From contig CAZUXT010000016.1 of assembly GCA_964624145.1 (NCBI GenBank), forward strand, positions 1 to 64,000: a DNA stretch of 64,000 nt. The letters are read 5' to 3'. The number at the start of each line of letters is the position of its first letter. The stretch's first letter is position 1. Positions 8,440-16,688 of this stretch are shown here, one piece after another. The notes beneath the pieces were generated by a model. It did no database searches and was not told the origin of the DNA. It saw only the letters and a list, made by a program, of their open reading frames with translations. Position numbers and translations under genes: made by a program. The stretch comes from WJMT01 sp964624145. GTDB taxonomy: Bacteria > Acidobacteriota > Aminicenantia > Aminicenantales > Aminicenantaceae.

Positions 8440-9573
8440 TTACTTATAGAAATCGCTCATTTTTCCCACGATGTACTCCTGGTGGTTGCTGGTGAGCTCA
8501 GGATATACGGGAAGCGAGATAACAAATTCGGAGGCTTTTTCCGCCTCGGGAAGGTCTCCTTTAAGATAGCCCAGGTCTTTGAAGCATTCCTGAAGGTGAA
8601 GAGGCACCGGATAATAGATGGCCGTGCTTATCCCCTGTTCTTTGAGATGTTCCTGGAGCTTGTCCCTGGAGTGGGTGCGCAAAGTGTACTGATTGTAGAT
8701 GTGATGGTTTTTGTCTCCCAAGTCTTTATAAGCTTCAGCAGGGGGCTTGATGATTCCTTTTTCTATGAGGCCTGATTGAGCAAAGAGCTTGTTATAGAGG
8801 GCTGCATTTTTCCGGCGCTTTTCCGACCAGGAATCAAGGTATTTGAGCTTGACCAGAAGCACGGCTGCCTGAAGGGCATCCAGCCGGAAATTCCCCCCGA
8901 CGATTCTGTGATAGTATTTGGAACGGGCGCCGTGCACACGGAGTACTTTAAGCTTTTCAAAGAGCGCAGAGTCCCGGGTTATGACCATGCCGCCGTCGCC
9001 TGCGCCGCCCAGGTTCTTGGAGGGGAAAAAAGAGAAGATCCCAAACTCACCCATGGATCCTGCTTTTTTGTGCTTGTACTGGGCCCCTATGGCCTGGGCC
9101 GCATCTTCTATGACCGGGAGACCATATTTGGAGGCCATTTCAAGTATGGGATCCATATCCGCGCACTGCCCGAAAAGATGCACGGGGATAATGGCTTTGG
9201 TGCGGCGCGTTATGGCTGATTCCAGCTTCTCAGGGTCCATGTTGTAGGTATCAGGGTCTATGTCCACGAATTTGGGAGTGGCGTTAAGGCGGGAGATCAC
9301 ACCGGCTGTGGAGAAAAAGGTGAATGGTGTGGTGATTATCTCATCTCCCGGCTCTATTCCCAGTGCCATAAGAGATATAAGAAGCGCGTCCGTTCCTGAG
9401 GAGACTCCCAATGCATAGGATGTCTCTGAATACCGGGCTATCTCCTGCTCCAGCTCTTTGACTTTAGGCCCTAATATGAAGTACTGGGAGTCAAAGACCT
9501 CATCCACGGCCGCGCGTATTTCCTCTTTTATGGATGCGTACTGCGCTTTTAAATCAAGTAAAGGAATTTCCAT
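8440..9573 (-). CDS. DegT/DnrJ/EryC1/StrS aminotransferase
   Basis: A 377-residue PLP enzyme. It has the GTDALLISL phosphate-binding loop (59-67), the Asp that holds the pyridine nitrogen in VIEDAAQAIGA (D157), and the PLP lysine K186 in SFFPSKNLGGAGDGG. The family transaminates nucleotide-linked keto-sugars in the cytosol for O-antigen, capsule or glycan biosynthesis. It starts 10 bases after the stop of the hybrid kinase gene, with GGGGAA as ribosome site, so the two are probably one transcript. No other nucleotide-sugar gene is close by, so the sugar product cannot be named. Confidence 0.92.
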   Translation of the reverse strand: MEIPLLDLKAQYASIKEEIRAAVDEVFDSQYFILGPKVKELEQEIARYSETSYALGVSSGTDALLISLMALGIEPGDEIITTPFTFFSTAGVISRLNATPKFVDIDPDTYNMDPEKLESAITRRTKAIIPVHLFGQCADMDPILEMASKYGLPVIEDAAQAIGAQYKHKKAGSMGEFGIFSFFPSKNLGGAGDGGMVITRDSALFEKLKVLRVHGARSKYYHRIVGGNFRLDALQAAVLLVKLKYLDSWSEKRRKNAALYNKLFAQSGLIEKGIIKPPAEAYKDLGDKNHHIYNQYTLRTHSRDKLQEHLKEQGISTAIYYPVPLHLQECFKDLGYLKGDLPEAEKASEFVISLPVYPELTSNHQEYIVGKMSDFYK

Positions 9574-9582
9574 TTTATTCCC

Positions 9583-12500
9583 CTATTTTTTGATCTCTTC
9601 TTCCAAAACCCTTTTCAAAACAGTATGCTGTTCCTCAAGCTCTGGCATGAGCGATGCGATTTCAGCAAAATCTCCTGTATCCGCGGCTTTTTCTATCTTA
9701 AACGCTATCTCGCGGAGAACCTCTCCCCCTATGTTAGCGGAGGCTCCTTTGATGGTATGGGCCTGCATCTTTATTTTCTCAAGGTCTTTTTTCTCTAGAT
9801 GGCCTTTCAATGATTCTATCTGCATGGCGCTTTCCTCGATGAATATATCCAAAATCTCTTTCAATATGTTTTCATCGCCCATCAAACGCTCTACAAGCAG
9901 TTCTTTTTTAAACACAGGGACAGGAGAGGCGGATCGTTCTTCTTCTATCTTTCCATCCGGCTGTTTCTTGATCCATTTATCTAAAGTCTGGGCTAAATTC
10001 TGGATGCTGACCGGCTTTGGAATATAGTCATTCATCCCGGCTGAAAGACATCTTTCCTTGTCGCCCTCCATGGCGTGTGCGGTCATGGCAATGATGGGGA
10101 TATCATGATCCAGCACCTTTGTTTTCGGGTCACGGATCTTCCTTGTGGCTTCCAGGCCGTCCATCACAGGCATCTGCACATCCATAAGCACAATGTCATA
10201 GGAAATATCTTTTAATGTTTTGACGGCTTCAACCCCATCAGCCACGGCGTCCACGCGCATTCCCATCTTTTTAAGCATGGCCGTAGCGACCTGCTGGTTC
10301 GTAATGTTGTCTTCAACCAAAAGGACCTTGGTTTTGCCCCTTCGCATCTCCCGGATCAGATGGCGTGTGATCAGAACTCTTTCCGTCTTTGTCTTGACTC
10401 CACGTCCCAGAACAGTGGCTATGCAGTCGAAAAGGTCTGACTGACGGACCGGTTTGGTGAGGTAAGCCGCGAATCCGATCTCTTCCAGGCGGAAAGCATC
10501 GCCTCTCTGTCCCATGGAAGTCATCATGATCAAACGGACCCCTCTTGTTTTCTCATCGGCTTTTATGGCCCTTCCCAAAGATTCACCGTCCATGTCCGGC
10601 ATCTGCATATCAAGGATGGCAAGCTGGAAAGGGTCCCCTTCGTGGTAGGCTTTATACAGCTTATGAAGAGCTGTGGGACCGTCCTGAGCATCGGCAACCC
10701 GGACATCCCAGGATTCGAGCTGGCCTCTTAAAACCTCTCTGTTTGTCCGGTTGTCATCCACAATAAGAATATGTGTGCCGCTTATATCAGCCGCAAGCTT
10801 TTCAGCGGACTCGCGCTTCCTCTGCTTATTAAACCGCGCTGTGAAACTGAACTCAGAGCCTTTTCCCTCTTCGCTCTTTACATCAATCTTTCCTCCCATC
10901 TTCTCCGCTAGCTGCTTTGAGATGGCAAGGCCCAGGCCTGTCCCCCCGGCTTTCCGGGTTCTCGAACCGTCCACTTGAGTGAAGACATCAAATATAAATT
11001 CCTGTTTTGCATCAGGAATCCCGATACCCGTGTCACGGACAGTAAACCGGAGCACAGCCTCATCATCGGTCTCGGATTCAACACTCACACGGACCGACAC
11101 TTCGCCCTTTTCTGTGAACTTTATGGAATTTCCCGCCAGATTGACCAGAACCTGCCGCAAACGCCCGGGATCTCCTTTAAGATAGGTCGGCACATTCTGT
11201 TCAGGCGCACAGATAAACTCAAGCCCTTTGTCATGAGCCTGAAAAGCCATGATGGATGCAAAATCCTCCAGCAGAGACCACAGATTGAATCCCATGTCCT
11301 CGAGTTCCAGCTGCCCGGCCTCTATCTTTGAAAAATCAAGTATATCGTTTATGAGCGAGAGAAGGGACTCGCTGCTTGTGCGTATGGTCTCAGTGAATTT
11401 GAGCTGTTCACTGTTGAGGTCCGTATCCAGAAGAAGACCTGTCATGCCTATCACCGCATTCATAGGAGTCCGTATCTCATGGCTCATGTTAGCCAGAAAC
11501 TCGGTCTTTGCTTTGTCAGCGAGCTTGGCCTCTTCCAGAGCGAGCTTAAGCTCCTCCTCGGCCTGTCTGCGTTTTTGCTCCTCTTCAATGGAATGAATTC
11601 CGAAGGCGATGTCGTCGGCCATCTCCTGAAACAGGCGCTGCTCTTCATTGTCATTCATATAATCTTCCGGAATGGAAACCGTTAAAAAACCATACGCCTT
11701 ATCCTTGTTAGCCAGGCTTGTCGCCATGGCTCCTCTGTGGTTGCTGTTTCTTTGCGACAAGGGACAATCAGGGCATGTTTTTCGGAGATTTTCGAATGTA
11801 ACCACACCCTTTTTCTTCAAAGCTTTCTCACCGCAGCACGGAAGCCATCCCTTTTTCATCTTTTCTTTCAAAGGAGCATATTGGTCTCCGATGCCGGCTT
11901 CGGCTGTGGTGGAAATCTTTTCGGATCCGTCAAAAAGAGCGATCAAAGCACTTTGATATCCACGGGTTTCAACGATCCCGTGGCATGCCTTGTTTATAAG
12001 CTTGATTCTGTCTTTTGCTTGAATGATAAGCTGGTTCACATTGCGCACAGCATGGAGAACCTGATTCAGGTGATTGACCCGCTCTTCCGCTTTTTTACGC
12101 ATTGTGATGTCCCGGTATATTCCGAAGACTCCCAGCTGTTTTTCCCCTGCGGAGATAGGAGAAGCAATGACCGATACATGGACCGGAGAGCCGTCCTTCC
12201 GGCTTCGAACGGTCTCCAGAGCCACATTTTTTCCTTTTACGACATTGTTTGTTATTTTCTTTGCTCTGCTGATCTCATGACCGGCAACAAGCTTGTCAAT
12301 ATTCCGGCCAACCACTTCTTTGAGCTTGTAGCCGAATATCTTCAAAAATTCCCGGTTTGCATGGCTGACTGTGCCGTCATTGGAAGTGATCACGATCCCT
12401 TCCTGCGCGTTTTCATAAAGCTGCTTGAACCGGCTTTTCTCTTCTTTGAGGGCTTGTTCGGCCTCTATGCGGTCTGTAATGTCCTCAATGACTCCATCAT

Positions 12501-12861
12501 AAAACTGAATCTCACCGTCCTTGTCTTTCACAGCCACGGCAGTGACCGCTCCCCACAAAAAGGTGCCGTCTTCTCTTTTTAATTTAAGGACTTCACCTCT
12601 GACAAAATGGTTCTTCTTCATCTTTCCGTTTAACTTTTTTCTGTCTTCCGGTTCCTGATAAAGGTCAGAAACGTTCTTTTTGAGAAACTCCTTTTTGCTT
12701 TTTAATCCGAACATCTTAACAATGGCAGGATTGGCCTCAATAAAGCTTCCTTGCGAGCCCGGTGTGTTCCTGTAAATGCCCACATTTATATTTTCCATCA
12801 GGCGTCTGTATTTGGATTCGGACGAATTTAATTTAGGCTGGTTTTTTTTTCTGTCTTCCAT
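9583..12861 (-). CDS. hybrid sensor kinase PAS-PAS-GAF-HisKA-HATPase-REC-REC-HPt
   Basis: A 1092-residue soluble hybrid kinase without transmembrane segments. Two PAS/PAC domains lie at about 15-140 and 145-265. A GAF-like domain at about 270-430 contains a cysteine-rich patch (LPCCGE and TCPDCPLS) that could bind metal or sense redox. HisKA carries His in MSHEIRTPMNAVIGM and the HATPase has GNSIKFT and DTGIGIP. Two receiver domains follow, with phospho-Asp in ILDMQMPDMDG and LMDVQMPVMDG. A C-terminal HPt has His in AHTIKGASANIG. This is a complete BarA-like phosphorelay within one chain. No output regulator is adjacent; the downstream aminotransferase gene follows after nine bases. Confidence 0.94.
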   Translation of the reverse strand: MEDRKKNQPKLNSSESKYRRLMENINVGIYRNTPGSQGSFIEANPAIVKMFGLKSKKEFLKKNVSDLYQEPEDRKKLNGKMKKNHFVRGEVLKLKREDGTFLWGAVTAVAVKDKDGEIQFYDGVIEDITDRIEAEQALKEEKSRFKQLYENAQEGIVITSNDGTVSHANREFLKIFGYKLKEVVGRNIDKLVAGHEISRAKKITNNVVKGKNVALETVRSRKDGSPVHVSVIASPISAGEKQLGVFGIYRDITMRKKAEERVNHLNQVLHAVRNVNQLIIQAKDRIKLINKACHGIVETRGYQSALIALFDGSEKISTTAEAGIGDQYAPLKEKMKKGWLPCCGEKALKKKGVVTFENLRKTCPDCPLSQRNSNHRGAMATSLANKDKAYGFLTVSIPEDYMNDNEEQRLFQEMADDIAFGIHSIEEEQKRRQAEEELKLALEEAKLADKAKTEFLANMSHEIRTPMNAVIGMTGLLLDTDLNSEQLKFTETIRTSSESLLSLINDILDFSKIEAGQLELEDMGFNLWSLLEDFASIMAFQAHDKGLEFICAPEQNVPTYLKGDPGRLRQVLVNLAGNSIKFTEKGEVSVRVSVESETDDEAVLRFTVRDTGIGIPDAKQEFIFDVFTQVDGSRTRKAGGTGLGLAISKQLAEKMGGKIDVKSEEGKGSEFSFTARFNKQRKRESAEKLAADISGTHILIVDDNRTNREVLRGQLESWDVRVADAQDGPTALHKLYKAYHEGDPFQLAILDMQMPDMDGESLGRAIKADEKTRGVRLIMMTSMGQRGDAFRLEEIGFAAYLTKPVRQSDLFDCIATVLGRGVKTKTERVLITRHLIREMRRGKTKVLLVEDNITNQQVATAMLKKMGMRVDAVADGVEAVKTLKDISYDIVLMDVQMPVMDGLEATRKIRDPKTKVLDHDIPIIAMTAHAMEGDKERCLSAGMNDYIPKPVSIQNLAQTLDKWIKKQPDGKIEEERSASPVPVFKKELLVERLMGDENILKEILDIFIEESAMQIESLKGHLEKKDLEKIKMQAHTIKGASANIGGEVLREIAFKIEKAADTGDFAEIASLMPELEEQHTVLKRVLEEEIKK

Positions 12862-12951
12862 CGGTATTCCCTTCCATGAAAACAGTGTTGATATCTGTTA
12901 TTTAATAAGTTTAATGTTTAATGTTTCCTGTGTAAAGTGAAAAAAGCTGTT

Positions 12952-12978
12952 TTGACAAAAAGAAAAGATTGGTATAGA
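12952..12978 (+). promoter_or_regulatory. promoter of the TPR protein gene
   Basis: TTGACA (12952-12957) and TATAGA (12973-12978) with a short 15-bp spacer. The -10 lies inside the longest open frame (which begins at 12937), arguing that translation starts at 12988 or 12991 and the message has almost no leader. Confidence 0.45.
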
Positions 12979-12987
12979 AATAAGGAT

Positions 12988-13911
12988 ATGATGAGGGAAA
13001 AAAATTTGGTCTTATATGTCATTATCTTTATTGGAATGGCCCTTTTATTAGAAGCCCAGGAAATCGATTCTTTTTACACCCGGCTGCTCAATGAAGGAGA
13101 GGCTTCATTTAGGGCAGGGAATTTCAGAAAGGCGGTAAAAGAATTAACAATCGCTGTTTTTGGTATAGAGGGACATGATGAAATTATGGGAAAAGCGCAT
13201 GTGTTTTTGGGCCTTTCTTACTATTATATTGACCAGCAGGAAGAAAGTAAAAACCATCTCATGACCTCTGTTGAGCTCATAGGGATGGAAGGGATATCCA
13301 AAATAGAGCTGGATTCAGAGAAAAAGGGCGACCTTTTTCGTATCCTCGATTATTTCGGAATAAGGCAAGAAGAATCCGCAGAGGATTCCAAAGCCATGAC
13401 ACAGCCTGAAAAAGATGCGGCTTCCTCTGATGAAAAAACAAATGATGAAGAGGCACTCAGAAATAAAATAAAGGAACTCAATACATATATAAAAGATAAT
13501 CCCAAGGAAAAAGAGGCTTATTACGAGCTCTACGAAATCTATCTCAAAGAAAAACAAGAAAGAAAAGCCAAAAAAACGCTGGAAGACCTTACAAAAAACG
13601 CTCCCCTGGAAACTCAGGCTCTTTATCTCTTAGGAGTCATGCATTTCAAAGAGAGAAATTTCAAAAGGGCTGAATATTATTTTTCAAGGATATTCACTAT
13701 TTCGCGGTCGTCCGATGTGTCTTCGGAGATAATAGAGCCGAGCCATGCTTTCAACATATTGAGTTTTTATTACACGGGGAAAAAAGAAAAGGCTTATGAG
13801 CTCGCAGAGAGCCAGCAGAGTGTCCTTACAGAAGAGAAAATAAACCGGTTGCGCCTTGGGGAAAGAAACAGAAGAGTGCTTCTGGAAATCATGAAAAATT
13901 TGACCAAATAA
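12988..13911 (+). CDS. secreted TPR-repeat protein
   Basis: About 307 residues from the chosen start. A hydrophobic segment (LVLYVIIFIGMALLLEAQ) right after a basic N-terminus works as a signal peptide or anchor, which supports starting at ATG 12988 or 12991 rather than 12937. Two TPR-like blocks are seen, one near residues 30-80 (FRAGNFRKAVKEL, YYYIDQQEESKNHL) and one near 175-280 (KEAYYELYEIYLKEKQERKAKKTLEDL, then FKERNFKRAEYYFSRIF in the next repeat). A charged low-complexity linker separates them. Probably a periplasmic scaffold protein. It stands alone; the next gene begins 60 bases later. Specific role unknown. Confidence 0.72.
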   Translation: MMREKNLVLYVIIFIGMALLLEAQEIDSFYTRLLNEGEASFRAGNFRKAVKELTIAVFGIEGHDEIMGKAHVFLGLSYYYIDQQEESKNHLMTSVELIGMEGISKIELDSEKKGDLFRILDYFGIRQEESAEDSKAMTQPEKDAASSDEKTNDEEALRNKIKELNTYIKDNPKEKEAYYELYEIYLKEKQERKAKKTLEDLTKNAPLETQALYLLGVMHFKERNFKRAEYYFSRIFTISRSSDVSSEIIEPSHAFNILSFYYTGKKEKAYELAESQQSVLTEEKINRLRLGERNRRVLLEIMKNLTK

Positions 13912-13970
13912 AACTTTGGTATTATTATAAACGATAAAAAATCGATAGAATCATGAACAGGGAGGGTTTT

Positions 13971-14222
13971 ATGAAACTCAACAAACTGGCTTTAGCGCTG
14001 ACCGGAGGCATTATCTGGGGCGCTACTATATTCCTTGCAACGGTTTTTCTCCTTTTAAAAGGTGGCCAGGGAGAAACTCTTTCAAAATTAAATGCGTTCT
14101 ACTTTGGCTACAGCTACAGCTACCTCGGCAGCCTGGTGGGTTTGATATGGGGCTTTGTGGACGGATTTATTGTGGGCTGGCTGTTCGGGTGGCTTTATAA
14201 CATCTTTGCCAAAGAAAAATAA
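13971..14222 (+). CDS. small holin-like two-helix membrane protein
   Basis: An 83-residue protein starting at ATG 13971, five bases after a GGAGG ribosome site; an upstream ATG at 13953 lacks one. It begins MKLNKLALALTGGIIWG and ends in LIWGFVDGFIVGWLFGWLYN, with two glycine- and aromatic-rich membrane helices joined by a short YFGYSYSYLGS loop. I recall very similar small proteins in environmental proteobacteria annotated as bacteriophage holin-like, but no phage genes are near, so a lysis role is not supported. Call it a small inner-membrane protein of unknown function. Confidence 0.65.
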   Translation: MKLNKLALALTGGIIWGATIFLATVFLLLKGGQGETLSKLNAFYFGYSYSYLGSLVGLIWGFVDGFIVGWLFGWLYNIFAKEK

Positions 14223-14241
14223 AAAGTGTTTTTTCCTGTTT

Positions 14242-15078
14242 TCAGGAAGAGTGGTAAAGATTTTTGAGCATCAATGCATCTTTTTCCTGGGTCGGGCTTT
14301 CTATGATGACCAGGCCTTCCACATTAAAATCCTTCAACGCCTGTATCCATTCATCATAACGGAAGTCTGATTTATCGAGCATAAGATGCTTGATCTCTCC
14401 TTTCTCCCCGTACATTATCCCGCTCACATGTATATGCATGTCTTTTAAGGCAGCGGCTCCGAGTTTGAGCTTGATCTTATTCAGAATCCTGAAAAAGCTC
14501 AAATAATCATTGGCCTTTCCATAACGGGCATGAAGATGGGAAAAGTCAATACAGGGTTTTAATACTTCCACCTGCTGGCAGAGGAAAAGGGTTTCCTCGA
14601 GAGAGCCGAACTGGGAGCGCTTGCCCATGGTCTCAGGTCTTAAAGCGACCGGATTGTTCTGGGACTTGAGGATGGAAACGACTTCCTTAAGTCCCTGTTT
14701 TATGGTCTCAAAAGTATCTTTAGGGCTGTCCTGCCCGTAATATCCGGGATGAAACACCACGCTTCTGGCCCCGCAAATCCGTGCGATGCGGGCTGAATGA
14801 AGAAGTCTTTTATGACTGGCTATCCTTATCCCCAGGCGGGGCGAGTTGAGACTCACATAATACGGAGCATGAACACTGAGAGCCACTCCCAGCCGCTCCG
14901 CTTCGCTTCGGACCTGCTCGGCTGTATCCGTTCCCATTTTCACTCCCTGGACAAACTCTATTTCCAGACAGTCAAGTCCCAGCCGCTTGATCTCTCTCAA
15001 GCCTTCCAGAGTGGATTTTTTCGAAGCTGATTGAGGTACACCAGCCGTACCGAAAAGAAGTTTATCTTGAGGAGCCAT
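14242..15078 (-). CDS. endonuclease IV-like TIM-barrel protein (AP endonuclease family 2)
   Basis: A 278-residue TIM barrel, the usual length of endonuclease IV. All positions expected for the three-zinc site are occupied: His70 (SVHAPYY), His110 (VFHPGYY), Glu149 (LRPET), Asp178 and His181 (CIDFSHLH), His215/217 (MHIHVSG), His231 and Glu260 (VIIESP). Endonuclease IV cuts DNA at abasic sites; sugar isomerases share the fold, but this metal set and the PGYYG motif favour the nuclease family, as in archaeal Nfo-like proteins. It is transcribed toward the small membrane protein gene and shares its upstream region with the secreted-protein operon. Confidence 0.75.
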   Translation of the reverse strand: MAPQDKLLFGTAGVPQSASKKSTLEGLREIKRLGLDCLEIEFVQGVKMGTDTAEQVRSEAERLGVALSVHAPYYVSLNSPRLGIRIASHKRLLHSARIARICGARSVVFHPGYYGQDSPKDTFETIKQGLKEVVSILKSQNNPVALRPETMGKRSQFGSLEETLFLCQQVEVLKPCIDFSHLHARYGKANDYLSFFRILNKIKLKLGAAALKDMHIHVSGIMYGEKGEIKHLMLDKSDFRYDEWIQALKDFNVEGLVIIESPTQEKDALMLKNLYHSS

Positions 15079-15262
15079 CAGAGGCCTTTCCAGAGGAATT
15101 CAGAAAGTCCTCACCTTTTTTGTCTTGTTCGATTTGAGTCATTATCATATGAATGCCGTTTCATAATTTTAATTCGTATTTCGCAGTATGTGTTTTGCTG
15201 TCCTATTTTACGCCAATTGCAGGGAATGGTCAATGTGAGAAACCGGGCAGATCCTCTTTCCG

Positions 15263-15291
15263 TTGACAGGAGGAAAAAAAGTTGCTATATG
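15263..15291 (+). promoter_or_regulatory. promoter of the secreted VWA operon
   Basis: TTGACA (15263-15268), 17-bp spacer, TATATG (15286-15291) preceded by TGC, an extended -10. It is 25 bases before the GTG start of the first gene. Confidence 0.5.
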
Positions 15292-15315
15292 TAAGGTGAT
15301 AAGCAAAAAGATATT

Positions 15316-16665
15316 GTGAAAAAGATCAATACAAAAATATGCGTTTTCTTCATCATCCTATTGAGCTTTGTTTGCCTGCAGGCCGATTCTAAAGACCCGA
15401 ACGCGAACAAAGCCGTCAGGATAACCATTAAAAGCAGTTCTTTTCTTCCCGATTTAGAGGGAGAGCCCGCCCTCCTCCAAAAAACATATCTTTTGCTCAC
15501 CGCACAGTGGGAAAACATCCACCCCAAACAAAAAATCGAAAAGGAAAAGCTGGAAAAGAAAAAAGACCACACCATGGGAGTGAAACTTCTGACCGAACAA
15601 AAGAAAGGCGAGCAGGAATATGTGCTTACCGATGTGGCGTACATGGTAGAAAAACTGTCAGACCATGTTTACTGCCTGGCTGACGGGCTGGCTTACTCTC
15701 TCAACTCCCTTACCGAGCAAATCCAGGAAGGAGTGAGTCTGTCCGAACCGTTCACCATCCCTAAAAAAGGGGATGTCCGTGAAGTATGCTTTGTGTTCTC
15801 CATCCCTGAAGGGGCGCAGAACCTGGCATTTCAATTCTTTGACTATGAATACGGCAGCATATGCATCCCTGTAAAGGGCACGCTTCAGGATGCGTGCGGA
15901 AATGAAGGGCCTCCCCGGGGAGCTTTGAGTTATATGAAAAGCAGCCTTGTGGAAGCAGCCGTGCATTCCATCTCGTTTTCCAATGAATTTCAAGAGGAGC
16001 CGGCACCGGATGGATGGCGGTTTGCCAAAGTCCGCCTGAGCGGCCGAAGCCTTTCCGGAGACAGCATAAAAAATATCGTCCAGATAGAGCCCGAAGAATA
16101 TATCTGGCTCACTGCGGACGGAGGATACCTGTATTATGCTGTGGGAGGCACCACCACAGACGAGGGTTTTATCCGCTTCACGCCTGAATTTTTCCAGAGC
16201 CAGGAAGTGTTTTTCCTCGTCCCCGGCTCATCCCTGATCGACTCCCTTGGACTTCGCATACAGAACCAGGTACTTGCCCTCCCCTTTGATCCTGAAAAAG
16301 AAATCCGGTTCCCTGAGCCCGCGGCTTCTCATCAAGACGGCAGCACCATGAAGGTCATGGTTTTCTCCGCGGAAAAGACAGACTCTTCTGTTATCCTCGA
16401 CCTTGGTATTCAATCCCTGGTAAACTCCGGAATAGAAATCATGAGAGACCAGCAGTTCATCCTTATGGATGAAGGCCGGAAAATTTATATGGACGAGGAG
16501 TTCACCGATTCCCTCTTCCATAAACCTCCCTCCCCTTTTATCATCCCACCGGAAACCTTTGTCCGGTTCAGGCTGGCTTATCAAACAGACTCTCTGCCCC
16601 CTGTTCTGTACTTCAGGGGTTTTGAAAGTGAAAAAAACATAGAGATATCAAACATCAAAAAATAA
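15316..16665 (+). CDS. secreted protein of unknown function, VWA operon
   Basis: A 449-residue protein beginning with GTG. The first 24 residues form a clear signal peptide (KKINTKICVFFIILLSFVCL then QADS). The remainder is beta-rich with no motif I recognise; charged linkers near residues 70-90 and two similar-looking beta modules (YCLADGLAYSLNS and later PEEYIWLTADGGYLYY) suggest a multi-domain extracytoplasmic protein. The operon promoter lies just upstream and the next gene starts 24 bases later with a good AGGAGAAG site. No catalytic signature is visible. Likely works with the VWA and transglutaminase-like products of the same operon. Confidence 0.65.
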   Translation: MKKINTKICVFFIILLSFVCLQADSKDPNANKAVRITIKSSSFLPDLEGEPALLQKTYLLLTAQWENIHPKQKIEKEKLEKKKDHTMGVKLLTEQKKGEQEYVLTDVAYMVEKLSDHVYCLADGLAYSLNSLTEQIQEGVSLSEPFTIPKKGDVREVCFVFSIPEGAQNLAFQFFDYEYGSICIPVKGTLQDACGNEGPPRGALSYMKSSLVEAAVHSISFSNEFQEEPAPDGWRFAKVRLSGRSLSGDSIKNIVQIEPEEYIWLTADGGYLYYAVGGTTTDEGFIRFTPEFFQSQEVFFLVPGSSLIDSLGLRIQNQVLALPFDPEKEIRFPEPAASHQDGSTMKVMVFSAEKTDSSVILDLGIQSLVNSGIEIMRDQQFILMDEGRKIYMDEEFTDSLFHKPPSPFIIPPETFVRFRLAYQTDSLPPVLYFRGFESEKNIEISNIKK

Positions 16666-16688
16666 ACGATTTCACAGGAGAAGAAATC

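Noticed and set aside
11737..12582. 281-codon plus-strand frame opposite the hybrid kinase
   Set aside because: It is antisense to conserved PAS/GAF coding sequence and has no family resemblance.
13971..14222. Phage holin and prophage remnant
   Set aside because: No phage genes, integrase or lysin are near, and the holin-like label rests on sequence memory alone.
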